DNA of 64,000 bases. Source: Evansella clarkii (lineage in GTDB: Bacteria; Bacillota; Bacilli; Bacillales; Salisediminibacteriaceae). The DNA is taken from the NCBI RefSeq assembly GCF_002019695.1, contig NZ_KV917376.1, forward strand, positions 216,118-280,117. The letters are read 5' to 3'. Made by a program: the position numbers and the translations under genes. Shown piece by piece: positions 52,295 through 62,556 of this stretch. Under the pieces are notes generated by a model. The model was not told where the DNA came from. It made no database searches and was given only the letters and a program-made list of their open reading frames with translations. Every line of letters begins with the position of its first letter. The stretch's first letter is position 1.

Positions 52295-52846
52295 ATGAGT
52301 GAACAGAACGAACAATCCAGAATGAAAATTGAAGAAGCGAAAGATAAAGTCATTGGCGCTATCGCAGAGACGATGGATTTATATGGCGTAACACCAGCGG
52401 CTGCCAATTTATATGCAACAATGTACTTTAAAGAACAAATGACGCTTGATGAAATGCGGACGGAACTTGAAATGAGCAAACCGAGTATGAGCACCAGTGT
52501 CCGTAAGCTTCAGGAAATAGAAATGGTCAAAAAAACATTTACACGCGGTTCCAGGAAACATACTTATATAGCTGAAAAGAATTTTTTCCGTTCTTTTATG
52601 GTTTTTTATTGCCAAATGTGGGAGCGGGAAGCAAAAACGAATATGGAAGCAATTGAAGAAGCACAGGAAGATTTAATTGAGGTTATAAAAGATTCCTCCA
52701 GTACCCCTGATATTGTTACAGAAGCAAAAAAGTACTACGACCAATTGGAAGAATCGAAAGTCTACTATCACTGGCTGGAAGACTTAGTTGCAAGTATAAG
52801 AAGCGGTAAGATTTTTGAGTTTCTGCCTAAAGACCAGCAGAAATAA
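52295..52846 (+). CDS. gbsR: GbsR/MarR-type transcriptional regulator
   Basis: 183 aa. Winged helix-turn-helix (about 35-95) with AANLYATMYFKEQMTLDEM and SKPSMSTSVRKLQEIEMVKK, then an all-alpha C-terminal part. This is the GbsR-like group; B. subtilis GbsR is a choline-sensing repressor of glycine betaine synthesis and of opuB. Divergent from betB, which fits that job. AAAGGAGCG precedes the ATG. Confidence 0.9.
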   Translation: MSEQNEQSRMKIEEAKDKVIGAIAETMDLYGVTPAAANLYATMYFKEQMTLDEMRTELEMSKPSMSTSVRKLQEIEMVKKTFTRGSRKHTYIAEKNFFRSFMVFYCQMWEREAKTNMEAIEEAQEDLIEVIKDSSSTPDIVTEAKKYYDQLEESKVYYHWLEDLVASIRSGKIFEFLPKDQQK

Positions 52847-52963
52847 TGTGGAAGGTTATCAGGTAGTCTGCAATAGTGTTAACTCCCTGCAGACTGCCTG
52901 GCAAGTAAATATATAACTTCCCAGCCTCTTTTAAAATAAGAGCCGATTTATTTTAGTAGTTAT

Positions 52964-52990
52964 GTTAAATATTTTTTTAACGTATTTAAC
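52964..52990. promoter_or_regulatory. GbsR-type box, binding-protein copy
   Basis: GTTAAATATTTTTTTAAC (52964-52981) followed by a third half site GTATTTAAC (52982-52990). It is about 40-65 bases before the lipoprotein start. The following ATTTCTAATACAT resembles the plus strand beside the betA box. Confidence 0.65.
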
Positions 52991-53030
52991 ATTTCTAATA
53001 CATAAACAAAACAAAGGAGAGTTTTACTGT

Positions 53031-53936
53031 ATGAGGAAACGTAAAAAAGGACTTAGTTTTATCTCAGGGCTGCTTATGGTTGGTATTCTGGCAGCATGCG
53101 GAGACGCTGATGAGGATGCAAACAGTGCCCAGAATGGCACAGAGCCAGATGCAGATGCAAACAATGGAGAAATAACAATTGGCCAGATTAACTGGGCTGA
53201 AAATATTGCAGTAACAAATATGTGGAAAGTAATTTTAGAAGACAAAGGTTATGAGGTAGACTTAACCTTATTGGACATGGGTGCTACGATGATGGCTTTA
53301 TCAAGCGATGAGCTGGATGCCAGCTTAGAAATATGGCTTCCCGTACAGGACGCTAATTATCTGGAAGAATATGAGGATACTATTAATTTCTCAGAAGCTA
53401 CCTGGTTTGATAATGCACAAGTAGGTCTTGTGGTTCCAGAGTATTTAGAAGATATTAATAGCGTAGAAGATTTAAACGCGAATAAAGAACTGTTTGATGG
53501 ACAGATTATTGGTTTCGACCCAGGTGCAGGCACCATGGAAGTTACAGAACAGCTGATTGAAGATTATAATCTCGATTTTGAACTGCTGCCAAGCACTGAA
53601 CCTGCAATGATTGCTGAAATTGGAAGTAAAATTGAGAATGAAGAACCTATCGTGTCACCACTTTGGAGCCCGCACTGGGTATTTTCCGACTTTGACCTGA
53701 AGTTCCTTGATGACCCAAAAAATACATTTGGGGAAACAGAAAAAATTCACCATGCTACAAGACTTGGATTTGAAGATGATTACCCTGAAGTAAGCGAGTG
53801 GTTTAATAACTGGAAAATGGACGACCAGGAAATTGCTGAGCTTATTAACTATGTTGAAGGCGCCGAAGACCCGCTTGATGGTGCCACAGAATGGATTGAT
53901 GAAAATCAGGATTTAATTGGCGAATGGGTAAATTAA
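53031..53936 (+). CDS. Glycine betaine-type ABC binding lipoprotein (OpuAC family), orphan
   Basis: 301 aa from ATG 53031 (AAAGGAG upstream). Signal peptide with lipobox LAAC (Cys23), acidic linker, then the OpuAC domain: GQINWAENIAVTNMWKVIL near 50 and SPLWSPHWVFSDFDLKFL near 205 supply the Trp residues typical of betaine cages. No permease or ATPase gene adjoins, so it must work with a system elsewhere. Its place in the bet region and its box suggest choline or betaine as ligand. Confidence 0.88.
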   Translation: MRKRKKGLSFISGLLMVGILAACGDADEDANSAQNGTEPDADANNGEITIGQINWAENIAVTNMWKVILEDKGYEVDLTLLDMGATMMALSSDELDASLEIWLPVQDANYLEEYEDTINFSEATWFDNAQVGLVVPEYLEDINSVEDLNANKELFDGQIIGFDPGAGTMEVTEQLIEDYNLDFELLPSTEPAMIAEIGSKIENEEPIVSPLWSPHWVFSDFDLKFLDDPKNTFGETEKIHHATRLGFEDDYPEVSEWFNNWKMDDQEIAELINYVEGAEDPLDGATEWIDENQDLIGEWVN

Positions 53937-53949
53937 ACTTTCATAGCTG

Positions 53950-54000
53950 AAAAAACGAAGAAGTTAGTCCCTCCTGTCTGGAGAGACTAACTTCTTTTTT
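53950..54000. terminator. Bidirectional terminator between the binding protein and ctaB
   Basis: AAAAAACGAAGAAGTTAGTC and GACTAACTTCTTTTTT form a stem of 12 or more bp with runs on both strands. It ends the lipoprotein gene (plus) and ctaB (minus). Confidence 0.9.
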
Positions 54001-54050
54001 CGGCTCGGCTGGAATTCTTACAGTACCCAGGACAGAGCTGAGTTGTTTTT

Positions 54051-54944
54051 CTAAAATAATATCCCGATAATGGAATATACGATTACCGTTGAGAACAGGA
54101 CGGTCATGTGGATAAGCGAATAGATAAACATAGCTTTCGCCCATTTTTCTGAGACCATTTTATGATATCCATAAATACTTAAAACGAGCCAGATGATACT
54201 TAAGAGTAAAGCAACAAGCATAAGACCGATACTTAAGGTTCCCAATAAGACACTTATAGCAATCATGATCACAAGATATACATTAGTCTGAATATACGTT
54301 CTTCGCACCCCTTTAACTACGGGTAACATCGGCACTCCAGCTGCTTTATATTCATCGTGCCTGCGAATTGCTATAGCGTAAAAATGCGGCATTTGCCAAA
54401 TAACTGCAACAATGAAAAGTCCAATTATAGCTGGATGTGTAATATCGGGATAAATAGCTGCCCAGCCAATTAATGGCGGCATAGCACCAGAGATGCTGCC
54501 GATTTCAGTATTGTAAATCGTTCTTCTTTTACTCCACATGGTATAAGGGACTACATAAAAGAAGATCCCTAAAAATCCCAGCAGGGCTGCAAGGGGTGTA
54601 GTAAAGGCCAGAAGAGCGATTCCAAAAACACTCATAAGTATGGCAAGCCATAGTGCAGCATTAAAAGATATCTCACCCGTTACAGTAGGTCTGTCTTTCG
54701 TACGTTCCATAATAGAGTCAATTTCCCGGTCATATAAGTTATTAAATGCCCCAGCTGCCCCAATGACAAGTATAGAGCCAAAGGTAGCGAGCACCATATC
54801 AGGCAGTTTTTCTAAAATACTAAATTGATAAGTAAAAATAGCTAATGTCATACCAGCGAACATCGTAATTAAGTTGGATTTAATAATCCCTGTTTTAATT
54901 GTTTTTAATATGATATCCAGTTTGGACGGCTTTGTTGTTTTCAA
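54051..54944 (-). CDS. ctaB: Protoheme IX farnesyltransferase (heme O synthase)
   Basis: 297 aa UbiA-family membrane enzyme, about nine membrane helices, adding a farnesyl chain to heme b. Substrate motifs NNLYDREIDSIMERTKDRP (NxxxDxxxD, near 67) and YAIAIRRHDEYKAAGVPMLP near 190. TTG start after AGGAGG. Bacillus usually has ctaB in the cta oxidase operon; this copy stands alone between bet genes, so it may be a second copy. Confidence 0.93.
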   Translation of the reverse strand: MKTTKPSKLDIILKTIKTGIIKSNLITMFAGMTLAIFTYQFSILEKLPDMVLATFGSILVIGAAGAFNNLYDREIDSIMERTKDRPTVTGEISFNAALWLAILMSVFGIALLAFTTPLAALLGFLGIFFYVVPYTMWSKRRTIYNTEIGSISGAMPPLIGWAAIYPDITHPAIIGLFIVAVIWQMPHFYAIAIRRHDEYKAAGVPMLPVVKGVRRTYIQTNVYLVIMIAISVLLGTLSIGLMLVALLLSIIWLVLSIYGYHKMVSEKWAKAMFIYSLIHMTVLFSTVIVYSIIGILF

Positions 54945-55246
54945 TGGTACCTCCTACGATTTTCTTTCAACAGGAGAATAATAATTAATCTCTTACTAGT
55001 TTAAAGAAGTATTGTTCCAGGACAAATCTAATTATACACAAAGCTGCAGTATTTTTGTAAGCATAATAAAAAAGAAGACTGCTTCTTCCGCCGGAAAGAG
55101 GGTTTAGGATTACATAACACACTCCCACACAGATAACTTACTGGAAATAACGGAACGAGGATCCGGTCACATAGAGCGTGAGGATCCTCATTCCGCTAAT
55201 GTACAGAACTTCAGATATTTTTTCTTTTGGCCAGGTATTCCCTTCC

Positions 55247-55316
55247 CAAAAAAGAAGGTCCCTTCCGAAAATGCATGCCTGGAGGGCAAATACATAACGA
55301 GAGAGGCCTTCTTTTT
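55247..55316 (-). terminator. Terminator of betA
   Basis: AAAAAGAAGG and CCTTCTTTTT lie at the ends of a long hairpin (55249-55316) ending in T on the minus strand. A second inverted repeat (GAGGATCC, about 55150-55190) with no clear T run lies in the rest of the 54945-55332 gap. Confidence 0.65.
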
Positions 55317-55332
55317 AAACGTATTCTTTATA

Positions 55333-57018
55333 TTAAACTTTAACTGTTCCTGCGTCAGCTGGATGTACTCCATGACGATAGAAGTCAGCGTGTTCAGGTT
55401 CCAGAGGTTTACGGCCAAGGATTAAGTCCGCCGCCTTTTCCGCAAGCATTAATACTGGTGCATGGATATTGCCGTTAGTGACATAAGGCATAGCAGACGC
55501 ATCGACTACCCGTACGTTGTCGAGTCCGTGAACCTTCATGGTTTCCGGATCAACGACAGCCATTGGATCAGAAGCAGGCCCCATCTTCGCTGTACATGAA
55601 GGATGAAGCGCTGTTTCCGAATCTTTCGCCACCCAGTCTAAGATCTCCTCATCCGTCTGAACAGAAGGACCAGGTGAAATTTCTCCTGAATTATAAGGCG
55701 CCATCGATGGCTGAGACATAATCTCCCTTGTGATTCTCACTGCTTCTATCCACTCACGGCGGTCCTGTTCCGTAGAAAGATAATTGTAAACCATACTTGG
55801 ATGTTCTTTAGGGTTTTTCGAGCGGATCTTTAATGACCCTCTGGCATCAGAGTACATAGGTCCCACATGTACCTGGAAACCGTGCTTTGTGTCTGATTTT
55901 TGCCCATCATACCGTACTGAGAGTGGAAGGAAATGGAACATTAAGTTCGGATACTTTACGTCCTCGTTTGAACGAACAAAGCCTCCCCCTTCGAAATGGT
56001 TCGTTGCTGCTGCGCCTGTGCGGCTGACCAGCCACTGCAAACCAATCCATGGCATCTTCAATTTATTTAAGTTCGGTTGCTGAGAAACCGGTTTTGAACA
56101 AGAGAATTGAATATACGCTTCAAGGTGATCCTGGAGATTTTCCCCTACACCCGGAAGGTGAACAACTGGTTTAATACCAAGTGAACGCAGGTGTTCCGCA
56201 TCGCCTACACCTGACAATTGAAGCAGTTGCGGCGTATTGATTGCGCCACCGGAGAGGATAACTTCTCCTGCACTAACATGATGAGTCTTCCCATTCCGCT
56301 TGTATGTCACACCTTTAGCCCGCTTACCATCGAAATCAATGCTTGCAACAAAAGCACGTGTTTTTACAGTAAGATTTTTTCGTTTCATAGCCGGATGCAG
56401 GTATGCACGTGAAGCTGACAGTCGTCTGCCTTTCACTACATGCTTATCAAACGGGCCAAAGCCCTCCTGCCGGAAACCATTCACATCAGGCGTTCGTGAA
56501 TAGCCAGCTTCTACAGCTGAATTAAAGAAAGCCTGGAATAAAGGATTCGTCGCCGGACCCCGTTCTAATTTAAGAGGACCATTGTGGCCACGGTACTCAT
56601 CATCTTTTTCTGAACCTAATGCATTTTCCAGACGTTTGAAGTATGGGAGACAGTGCGCAAAATCCCATGTTTCCATACCTGGATCTGCTCCCCACCGTTC
56701 ATAGTCCATCGGGTTGCCCCGTTGATAGATCATACCGTTAATTGAGCTTGACCCTCCGAGAACCTTTCCCCGGGCATGTTTGACACGCCGGCCTTTCATA
56801 TGTGGTTCAGGGTCGGTTTTATACTTCCAGTCGTAGAGTGATTTCCCTGCTGGAAACGGTAAAGCTGCCGGCATCTGGATCAACAGGTCCCATGCGAAGT
56901 CTTTACGCCCTGCTTCCAGAACAAGTACATTGCGTGTTCCATCTTCACTAAGACGGTTTCCGAGCACAGATCCTGCACTCCCGCCACCTATAATAACAAT
57001 ATCGTATGATTCACTCAT
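55333..57018 (-). CDS. betA: Choline dehydrogenase-type GMC oxidoreductase
   Basis: 561 aa FAD flavoprotein oxidising choline to betaine aldehyde. [19 protein letters not shown] dinucleotide-binding start, [18 protein letters not shown] near 87 (GMC signature 1), [15 protein letters not shown] near 258 (signature 2), and active-site [10 protein letters not shown] near 468 with a C-terminal Asn/His pair in [10 protein letters not shown]. Bacillus subtilis uses a GbsB alcohol dehydrogenase instead; here the BetA type is used. AGGAGGT precedes the ATG. Confidence 0.92.
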   Translation of the reverse strand: MSESYDIVIIGGGSAGSVLGNRLSEDGTRNVLVLEAGRKDFAWDLLIQMPAALPFPAGKSLYDWKYKTDPEPHMKGRRVKHARGKVLGGSSSINGMIYQRGNPMDYERWGADPGMETWDFAHCLPYFKRLENALGSEKDDEYRGHNGPLKLERGPATNPLFQAFFNSAVEAGYSRTPDVNGFRQEGFGPFDKHVVKGRRLSASRAYLHPAMKRKNLTVKTRAFVASIDFDGKRAKGVTYKRNGKTHHVSAGEVILSGGAINTPQLLQLSGVGDAEHLRSLGIKPVVHLPGVGENLQDHLEAYIQFSCSKPVSQQPNLNKLKMPWIGLQWLVSRTGAAATNHFEGGGFVRSNEDVKYPNLMFHFLPLSVRYDGQKSDTKHGFQVHVGPMYSDARGSLKIRSKNPKEHPSMVYNYLSTEQDRREWIEAVRITREIMSQPSMAPYNSGEISPGPSVQTDEEILDWVAKDSETALHPSCTAKMGPASDPMAVVDPETMKVHGLDNVRVVDASAMPYVTNGNIHAPVLMLAEKAADLILGRKPLEPEHADFYRHGVHPADAGTVKV

Positions 57019-57264
57019 ATTCTGTACCTCCTGGGATGTTGAAAACTGGATTCAGTGATGTACGTATGGAAACCAGTTAGTAGTTTGATAGTTTTTTATT
57101 AAAGTTACTTAGACCCATTTAGTTGCTAAGGGCCATGTACGATAAAACTATATTGTTGTATGTACTCTTAAATTGGGGGTAACTCCCCCACAAGCTTAAG
57201 GGCCCTGTCTTCTGTCCGGAAACGGGTCTCAAATTCCCCCGTTAAATTACCTTCCAAGAACTTC

Positions 57265-57291
57265 ATTAAGTTTGTTAAATTTTTATTTAAC
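57265..57291. promoter_or_regulatory. GbsR-type box, betA copy
   Basis: GTTAAATTTTTATTTAAC (57274-57291) with the betB-like extension TTTAACAAACTTAAT when read on the minus strand. It lies about 250 bases before betA. An extra TTTAAC half site follows near 57306. The 57019-57264 stretch of the leader holds nothing else that I recognise. Confidence 0.6.
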
Positions 57292-57380
57292 ATTCTTAAT
57301 ACATTTAATTTAACACAGTATATTTTTTTTGTAAACCGGCGGCTATAAACTTTTGCTTTTTGTTTAGGTATATTGGCGAG

Positions 57381-57475
57381 TCGCCGATAAAGTAAGGGAT
57401 TTCGCCGATAAAATCAGATTTTCGCCGATAAACCATGCACTTTCGCCGATAAAATAAAAATTTCGCTGATATACC
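57381..57475. repeat. 20-21-bp phased repeat array (TCGCCGATAAA)
   Basis: TCGCCGATAA copies start at 57381, 57402, 57422, 57443 and, as TCGCTGATAT, at 57463: steps of 21, 20, 21, 20. Spacers differ. It lies between betA and the abfA terminator. Related words occur at 12503-12582 and 46841-46880. Confidence 0.88.
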
Positions 57476-57486
57476 TCAAAACCAAT

Positions 57487-57520
57487 AAAAAAAAAGCGCC
57501 TCTGCTCGTTGCAGAAGCGC
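57487..57520 (-). terminator. Terminator of abfA
   Basis: GCGCTTCTGC-AACGA-GCAGAGGCGC stem (57496-57520) followed by nine T on the minus strand. Confidence 0.93.
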
Positions 57521-57565
57521 ATCTCACTCACTATTTAACAGAAACCTGATAAATTTCAGTAAGAA

Positions 57566-59107
<1,542 letters not shown>

Positions 59108-59122
59108 TTATTCAACGAGATC

Positions 59123-59140
59123 CTTTAAAGCGTTTCAAAG
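59123..59140. promoter_or_regulatory. LacI/CcpA-type operator-like palindrome upstream of abfA
   Basis: CTTTAAAGCGTTTCAAAG is a pseudo-palindrome centred on CG, the shape of LacI-family or cre sites, about 40 bases before the abfA start. TTGTAG and TACAAT, spaced 17 bp, lie just upstream on the minus strand as a possible promoter. Sequence-motif evidence only. Confidence 0.45.
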
Positions 59141-59460
59141 TCCTGTCTTTAATTGTATAGTTTCACCTCTGTCTCTACAAATTTTTTTAAGGTTGTATAC
59201 AAATGAAGTAGCTCCCCATAATTTGATCAACTTATGAGAAGCTTCATTTTAAATTTCAGAATCGGAAAATCAAAAGAAATCTTCCTTTCTTTTATCCCGG
59301 CATTTTTGGATCAATGGTAATTCTTTTGTTGAATACACCTCTTGCCCTATATAGTCGTCAGGCGGGAGCTATTGTTTCCTGTTCCTGAACACAAAAGTAT
59401 AAATCAAAGAAAATAACCTTTTATTTTAAACCACACTCAAATGTACTGTCAATAATAAAT

Positions 59461-59564
59461 TTGCTAAATTTCTAAAAAATGTTATAATAATATTAGAGTT
59501 ATTTTTTAATCGTATTCAAATTCTTTTGTAACCCTTTGCAGATAGAATTTGGATACGTTTTTTT
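59461..59564 (+). promoter_or_regulatory. Promoter followed at once by a strong terminator (leader or small RNA)
   Basis: TTGCTA (59461-59466) and TATAAT (59483-59488) with a 16-bp spacer, then a 14-bp stem with one G-T pair (59511-59524 with 59544-59557) and seven T (59558-59564). Transcripts should end after about 70 nt unless the hairpin is relieved. The coding start of the next gene is 88 bases further on. The 59141-59460 part of the gap shows only an AAGCTTCTCATAAGTT-type hairpin near 59205-59245. Confidence 0.65.
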
Positions 59565-59651
59565 ATATCTATCCTTCAAAAGACGAGGACTAAATCGAAC
59601 TAACCAGGACTCTGATAGAGAGAACCAGCTTATTACAAGGAGGCAAAAATA

Positions 59652-60506
59652 ATGAATTTAATCAATAAAGAGGTAACCCACGAGCGTTTTGGCCAAGGGA
59701 GTGTTGTTGAACATACTGATTCTTTAGTAGAAATACACTTCGCAACGGATAATAAAAAGTTTGTTTTCCCAGACGCATTTGCAAAGCACCTGAAGCTGCA
59801 TGACAAAATTACTGCCAAATCACTTGAAAAGGTTTTATTAAAAAAAGAGAGCGAACGGGAGAAGGCAGAACAGGCAAAGGAAGAAGAAATACAACTGCAG
59901 CGTGAAGAACAGCAGTTTCGCCTGGAACACGAAAAACTGATGAAGGCTCATAAACTTCATTCCAAATCACAAATGGTATTTTGGTGTGATACGGACGAAC
60001 TGAGCAGTGTTTTTAAAGAGTGGAGAGTTTTTACTGGTGTAGTTAAAAGCGGTAATGACAAAGGAAAGCCAAAAAAACCTACCCGCACATTTCCAAACAG
60101 TGTCTCCCTTATAACAGCCAGAGATTCCGGCATGGCCGAAAAAGACAGACGTATCTTAGGTGTTTATATGGTAAATGAAGAGTTCATCGGTAAGTTCTGT
60201 GAAGATGGATATATTCCTGCTCATTCAGAATACAGGCTGCAACTTACAGAACAGGAATCTGACAGAATGCGTTTTTGGAAATATTACGTAAATGAAACCT
60301 CCCCTCACAGAATGAACTGGAATACAGGTAAATACCGTTATTTTGAAAATGTATGGATGGCTCAAATTTTACTTGATATCGTTTCTTTAAAAAGTGACAC
60401 ACAGGAACGAGAACTGGCACAGGACTTTTTTGAACATTTTTGCAGAATGAACCGGATTAGAGAAGATGAGTTACCAGAGCCAAATGGAGCTTTAATGCGT
60501 ATATAG
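59652..60506 (+). CDS. Unrecognised 284-aa protein with a Tudor/CarD-like N-terminal domain
   Basis: Residues 1-48 (VTHERFGQGSVVEHTDSLVEIHF...KFVFPDAF) resemble the small beta-barrel that ends UvrD/PcrA-like helicases and starts CarD-like proteins. Residues about 55-105 form a charged coiled coil. The rest (FWCDTDELSSVFKEW, RDRRILGVYMVNEEFIGKFCEDGYIP-like, YRYFENVWMAQILLDIV) is a compact domain with no motif that I can name. AAGGAGG precedes the ATG and a terminator follows, so the gene is real. Confidence 0.65.
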   Translation: MNLINKEVTHERFGQGSVVEHTDSLVEIHFATDNKKFVFPDAFAKHLKLHDKITAKSLEKVLLKKESEREKAEQAKEEEIQLQREEQQFRLEHEKLMKAHKLHSKSQMVFWCDTDELSSVFKEWRVFTGVVKSGNDKGKPKKPTRTFPNSVSLITARDSGMAEKDRRILGVYMVNEEFIGKFCEDGYIPAHSEYRLQLTEQESDRMRFWKYYVNETSPHRMNWNTGKYRYFENVWMAQILLDIVSLKSDTQERELAQDFFEHFCRMNRIREDELPEPNGALMRI

Positions 60507-60584
60507 ATTACTGCTCGTACCAATCAGAACGGGTATTTATACACAACCAATGCTGTCTCAAAAAGGTACTCTAAAATCTAAAGA

Positions 60585-60615
60585 AAAAAGGTCACGAGAA
60601 TAACTCGTGGCCTTT
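60585..60615 (+). terminator. Terminator of the 284-aa gene
   Basis: GGTCACGAG pairs with CTCGTGGCC (60590-60612), followed by TTTAACTT. The rest of the 60507-60730 gap shows nothing else. Confidence 0.75.
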
Positions 60616-60730
60616 AACTTATTGATACTTCTCCTCAAACGTATTCTACAACCAATCGCCGTATACCCACATTCGGCTATCAGGATTTTAATATTTCACT
60701 GTATTTAACGAAAATACTGGATAACTTTAT

Positions 60731-60757
60731 TTAAAAGATGCAATTTAGACTGCATCT
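60731..60757 (-). terminator. Terminator of the TRAP operon
   Basis: AGATGCA and TGCATCT (60736-60757) form a 7-bp stem with TTTTAAAT on the minus strand, 20 bases after the dctM stop. Confidence 0.65.
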
Positions 60758-60776
60758 TATCTTTCATACTTTCATA

Positions 60777-62057
60777 TTACAAACCTGCTATTCTTGGGAT
60801 TAATAAGACAGCATCTTCCCAGTAAGTGATGATTAGCAGAACAACTATACCCATAATTAAAAATGGAAAGACTGCTTTTACTAATTTTTCAAATTTCACC
60901 TCAGCAATGGAAGAAACAATAAACAGTCCAGTACCAACCGGAGGTGTTAATAACCCGATTGTTAAGTTTATACAGATAATGACCCCAAAGTGAATCGGAT
61001 CAATACCAAATGCCATAACCAATGGCATTAGAACTGGGATTAAAATAATTAATGCAGCAATACCATCAAGCACAGCACCTAGAAGAAGCAGCATTAAATT
61101 TAATAGTAAGAGAAACACCAGCGGATTGTCTGATAAGGACAGCATCGTATCAGCCACCATTTGCGGTATCTGCTCAAAAGCAATCATCCACCCGAAAATA
61201 TTAGCCATTGCTATTAAAAAGGTTACAGTGGCGGTGCTGATTACCGTATTTAATAAAATCTTTGGTGCATCTTTAAATTTCAGTTTTCTGTACAAAAATG
61301 CGCCAACTAAATATGCTACCAGGCATGCAATTGCTGCAGATTCAGTTGCTGTAAAAGCTCCGCTTAATATACCAAAAATAATAATCAATGGGACGAGGAG
61401 TGATGGCAGCACATTTACAAAACTTAAGAAGATTTCCTTTCCTGTTGCCTTCTCGCTTTTTGGAAAATTATATTTGTAACCTAAGTATGAAATTAAAGCA
61501 ATGAAACCAGCACCATACATAATTCCCGGAATAATCCCAGCCATAAAAAGTCCCCCGATAGAAGTACCGGATAAAGTTCCATATATGATGAAAATCATAC
61601 TCGGCGGGATGATAGGAGCCACAATTGATGAAGAAAGTGTGAGTGCAGAAGAAAACTCCCTCTTATATCCCTCCTTTTCCATCTCGGGAACCATCACTCT
61701 GCTCATCATTGCTGCCTGGGCATTAGCAGAACCAAGAATGGATGCTAAAAACATATTAGAGATTACTGTTACGTATGCCAATCCCCCGCGAACATGGCCG
61801 ATTAATACTCGTGAAAATTTCACCAGCTTAGTTGTTATCCCTCCGCTGTTCATTAACTCTCCAGCGAGCATAAATAAAGGGATTGCCAGCAGGCCGAAGT
61901 TTTCCAGACCTGTAAAAAGCCTCATTGGAGTAGTTTCCAGTAGCATAGGATTGCCCGCAAGCAGTAAATATAATACTGTTGTCATGCCAAGGACAAGGGA
62001 AATGGGTATTCCGATCAGCAGCAAAACAAAAAATGCTATGATAACTATTAGTGTCAT
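60777..62057 (-). CDS. dctM: TRAP transporter large permease (DctM)
   Basis: 426 aa with about 12 membrane segments. Large TRAP subunit: FTGLENFGLLAIPLFMLAGELMNSGG near 47, SNMFLASILGSANAQAAMMSRVMVPEMEKEGY near 100, ALTLSSSIVAPIIPPSMIFIIYG near 135, and TPPVGTGLFIVSSIA near 375. The ATG overlaps the dctQ stop (ATGA). Uses a sodium gradient to take up an organic acid; substrate unknown. Confidence 0.94.
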   Translation of the reverse strand: MTLIVIIAFFVLLLIGIPISLVLGMTTVLYLLLAGNPMLLETTPMRLFTGLENFGLLAIPLFMLAGELMNSGGITTKLVKFSRVLIGHVRGGLAYVTVISNMFLASILGSANAQAAMMSRVMVPEMEKEGYKREFSSALTLSSSIVAPIIPPSMIFIIYGTLSGTSIGGLFMAGIIPGIMYGAGFIALISYLGYKYNFPKSEKATGKEIFLSFVNVLPSLLVPLIIIFGILSGAFTATESAAIACLVAYLVGAFLYRKLKFKDAPKILLNTVISTATVTFLIAMANIFGWMIAFEQIPQMVADTMLSLSDNPLVFLLLLNLMLLLLGAVLDGIAALIILIPVLMPLVMAFGIDPIHFGVIICINLTIGLLTPPVGTGLFIVSSIAEVKFEKLVKAVFPFLIMGIVVLLIITYWEDAVLLIPRIAGL

Positions 62058-62533
62058 TTAAGCTTTCCCTCCTGGATTGTTCCAATGAGATTATTCAAAA
62101 TATGGACCGAGGCAAAAGTAAGACCTACAGGAACAGCACTATATGGGATCCACATAGGAATCTGCAGAGCGGTGGACCTCTGAAAACCAACACTAGGAGA
62201 CATTACCCATTTATAACAGTAATACAAAATAAAAACTAAAAACAAAAGCATGAGAAGATAGCCTGTAATCTGAATTATCCGCCTTACATTGGCGGGTACA
62301 TAATCGATTAAAATTGTTACAGAAGCCTGGGACTTATATTTAAGTCCCAGACTTCCGCCTATGAAGCTGATCCACGCTAACAAAAAGATTGATACTTCCC
62401 CTGCCCAGGATAAGGGGGAATTAAGGAAGTATCTGAAAATAACCGAGGCAGCTACAACAACGGCCATTATAAGCATCAGGAAAGCAGCTGTTACTTTTTC
62501 TATTTTTGCTATGCTATCACTTATTGTTTGCAA
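62054..62533 (-). CDS. dctQ: TRAP transporter small permease (DctQ)
   Basis: 159 aa with four membrane segments, TRAP small subunit: FRYFLNSPLSWAGEVSIFLLAWISFIGGSLGLKYKSQ (residues about 32-68; SWAGE is the key motif). TTG start after GAAGGGGG. Lies between dctP and dctM in the usual P-Q-M order. Confidence 0.92.
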   Translation of the reverse strand: MQTISDSIAKIEKVTAAFLMLIMAVVVAASVIFRYFLNSPLSWAGEVSIFLLAWISFIGGSLGLKYKSQASVTILIDYVPANVRRIIQITGYLLMLLFLVFILYYCYKWVMSPSVGFQRSTALQIPMWIPYSAVPVGLTFASVHILNNLIGTIQEGKLK

Positions 62534-62556
62534 GAAGCTTCCCCCTTCAATCTGAC

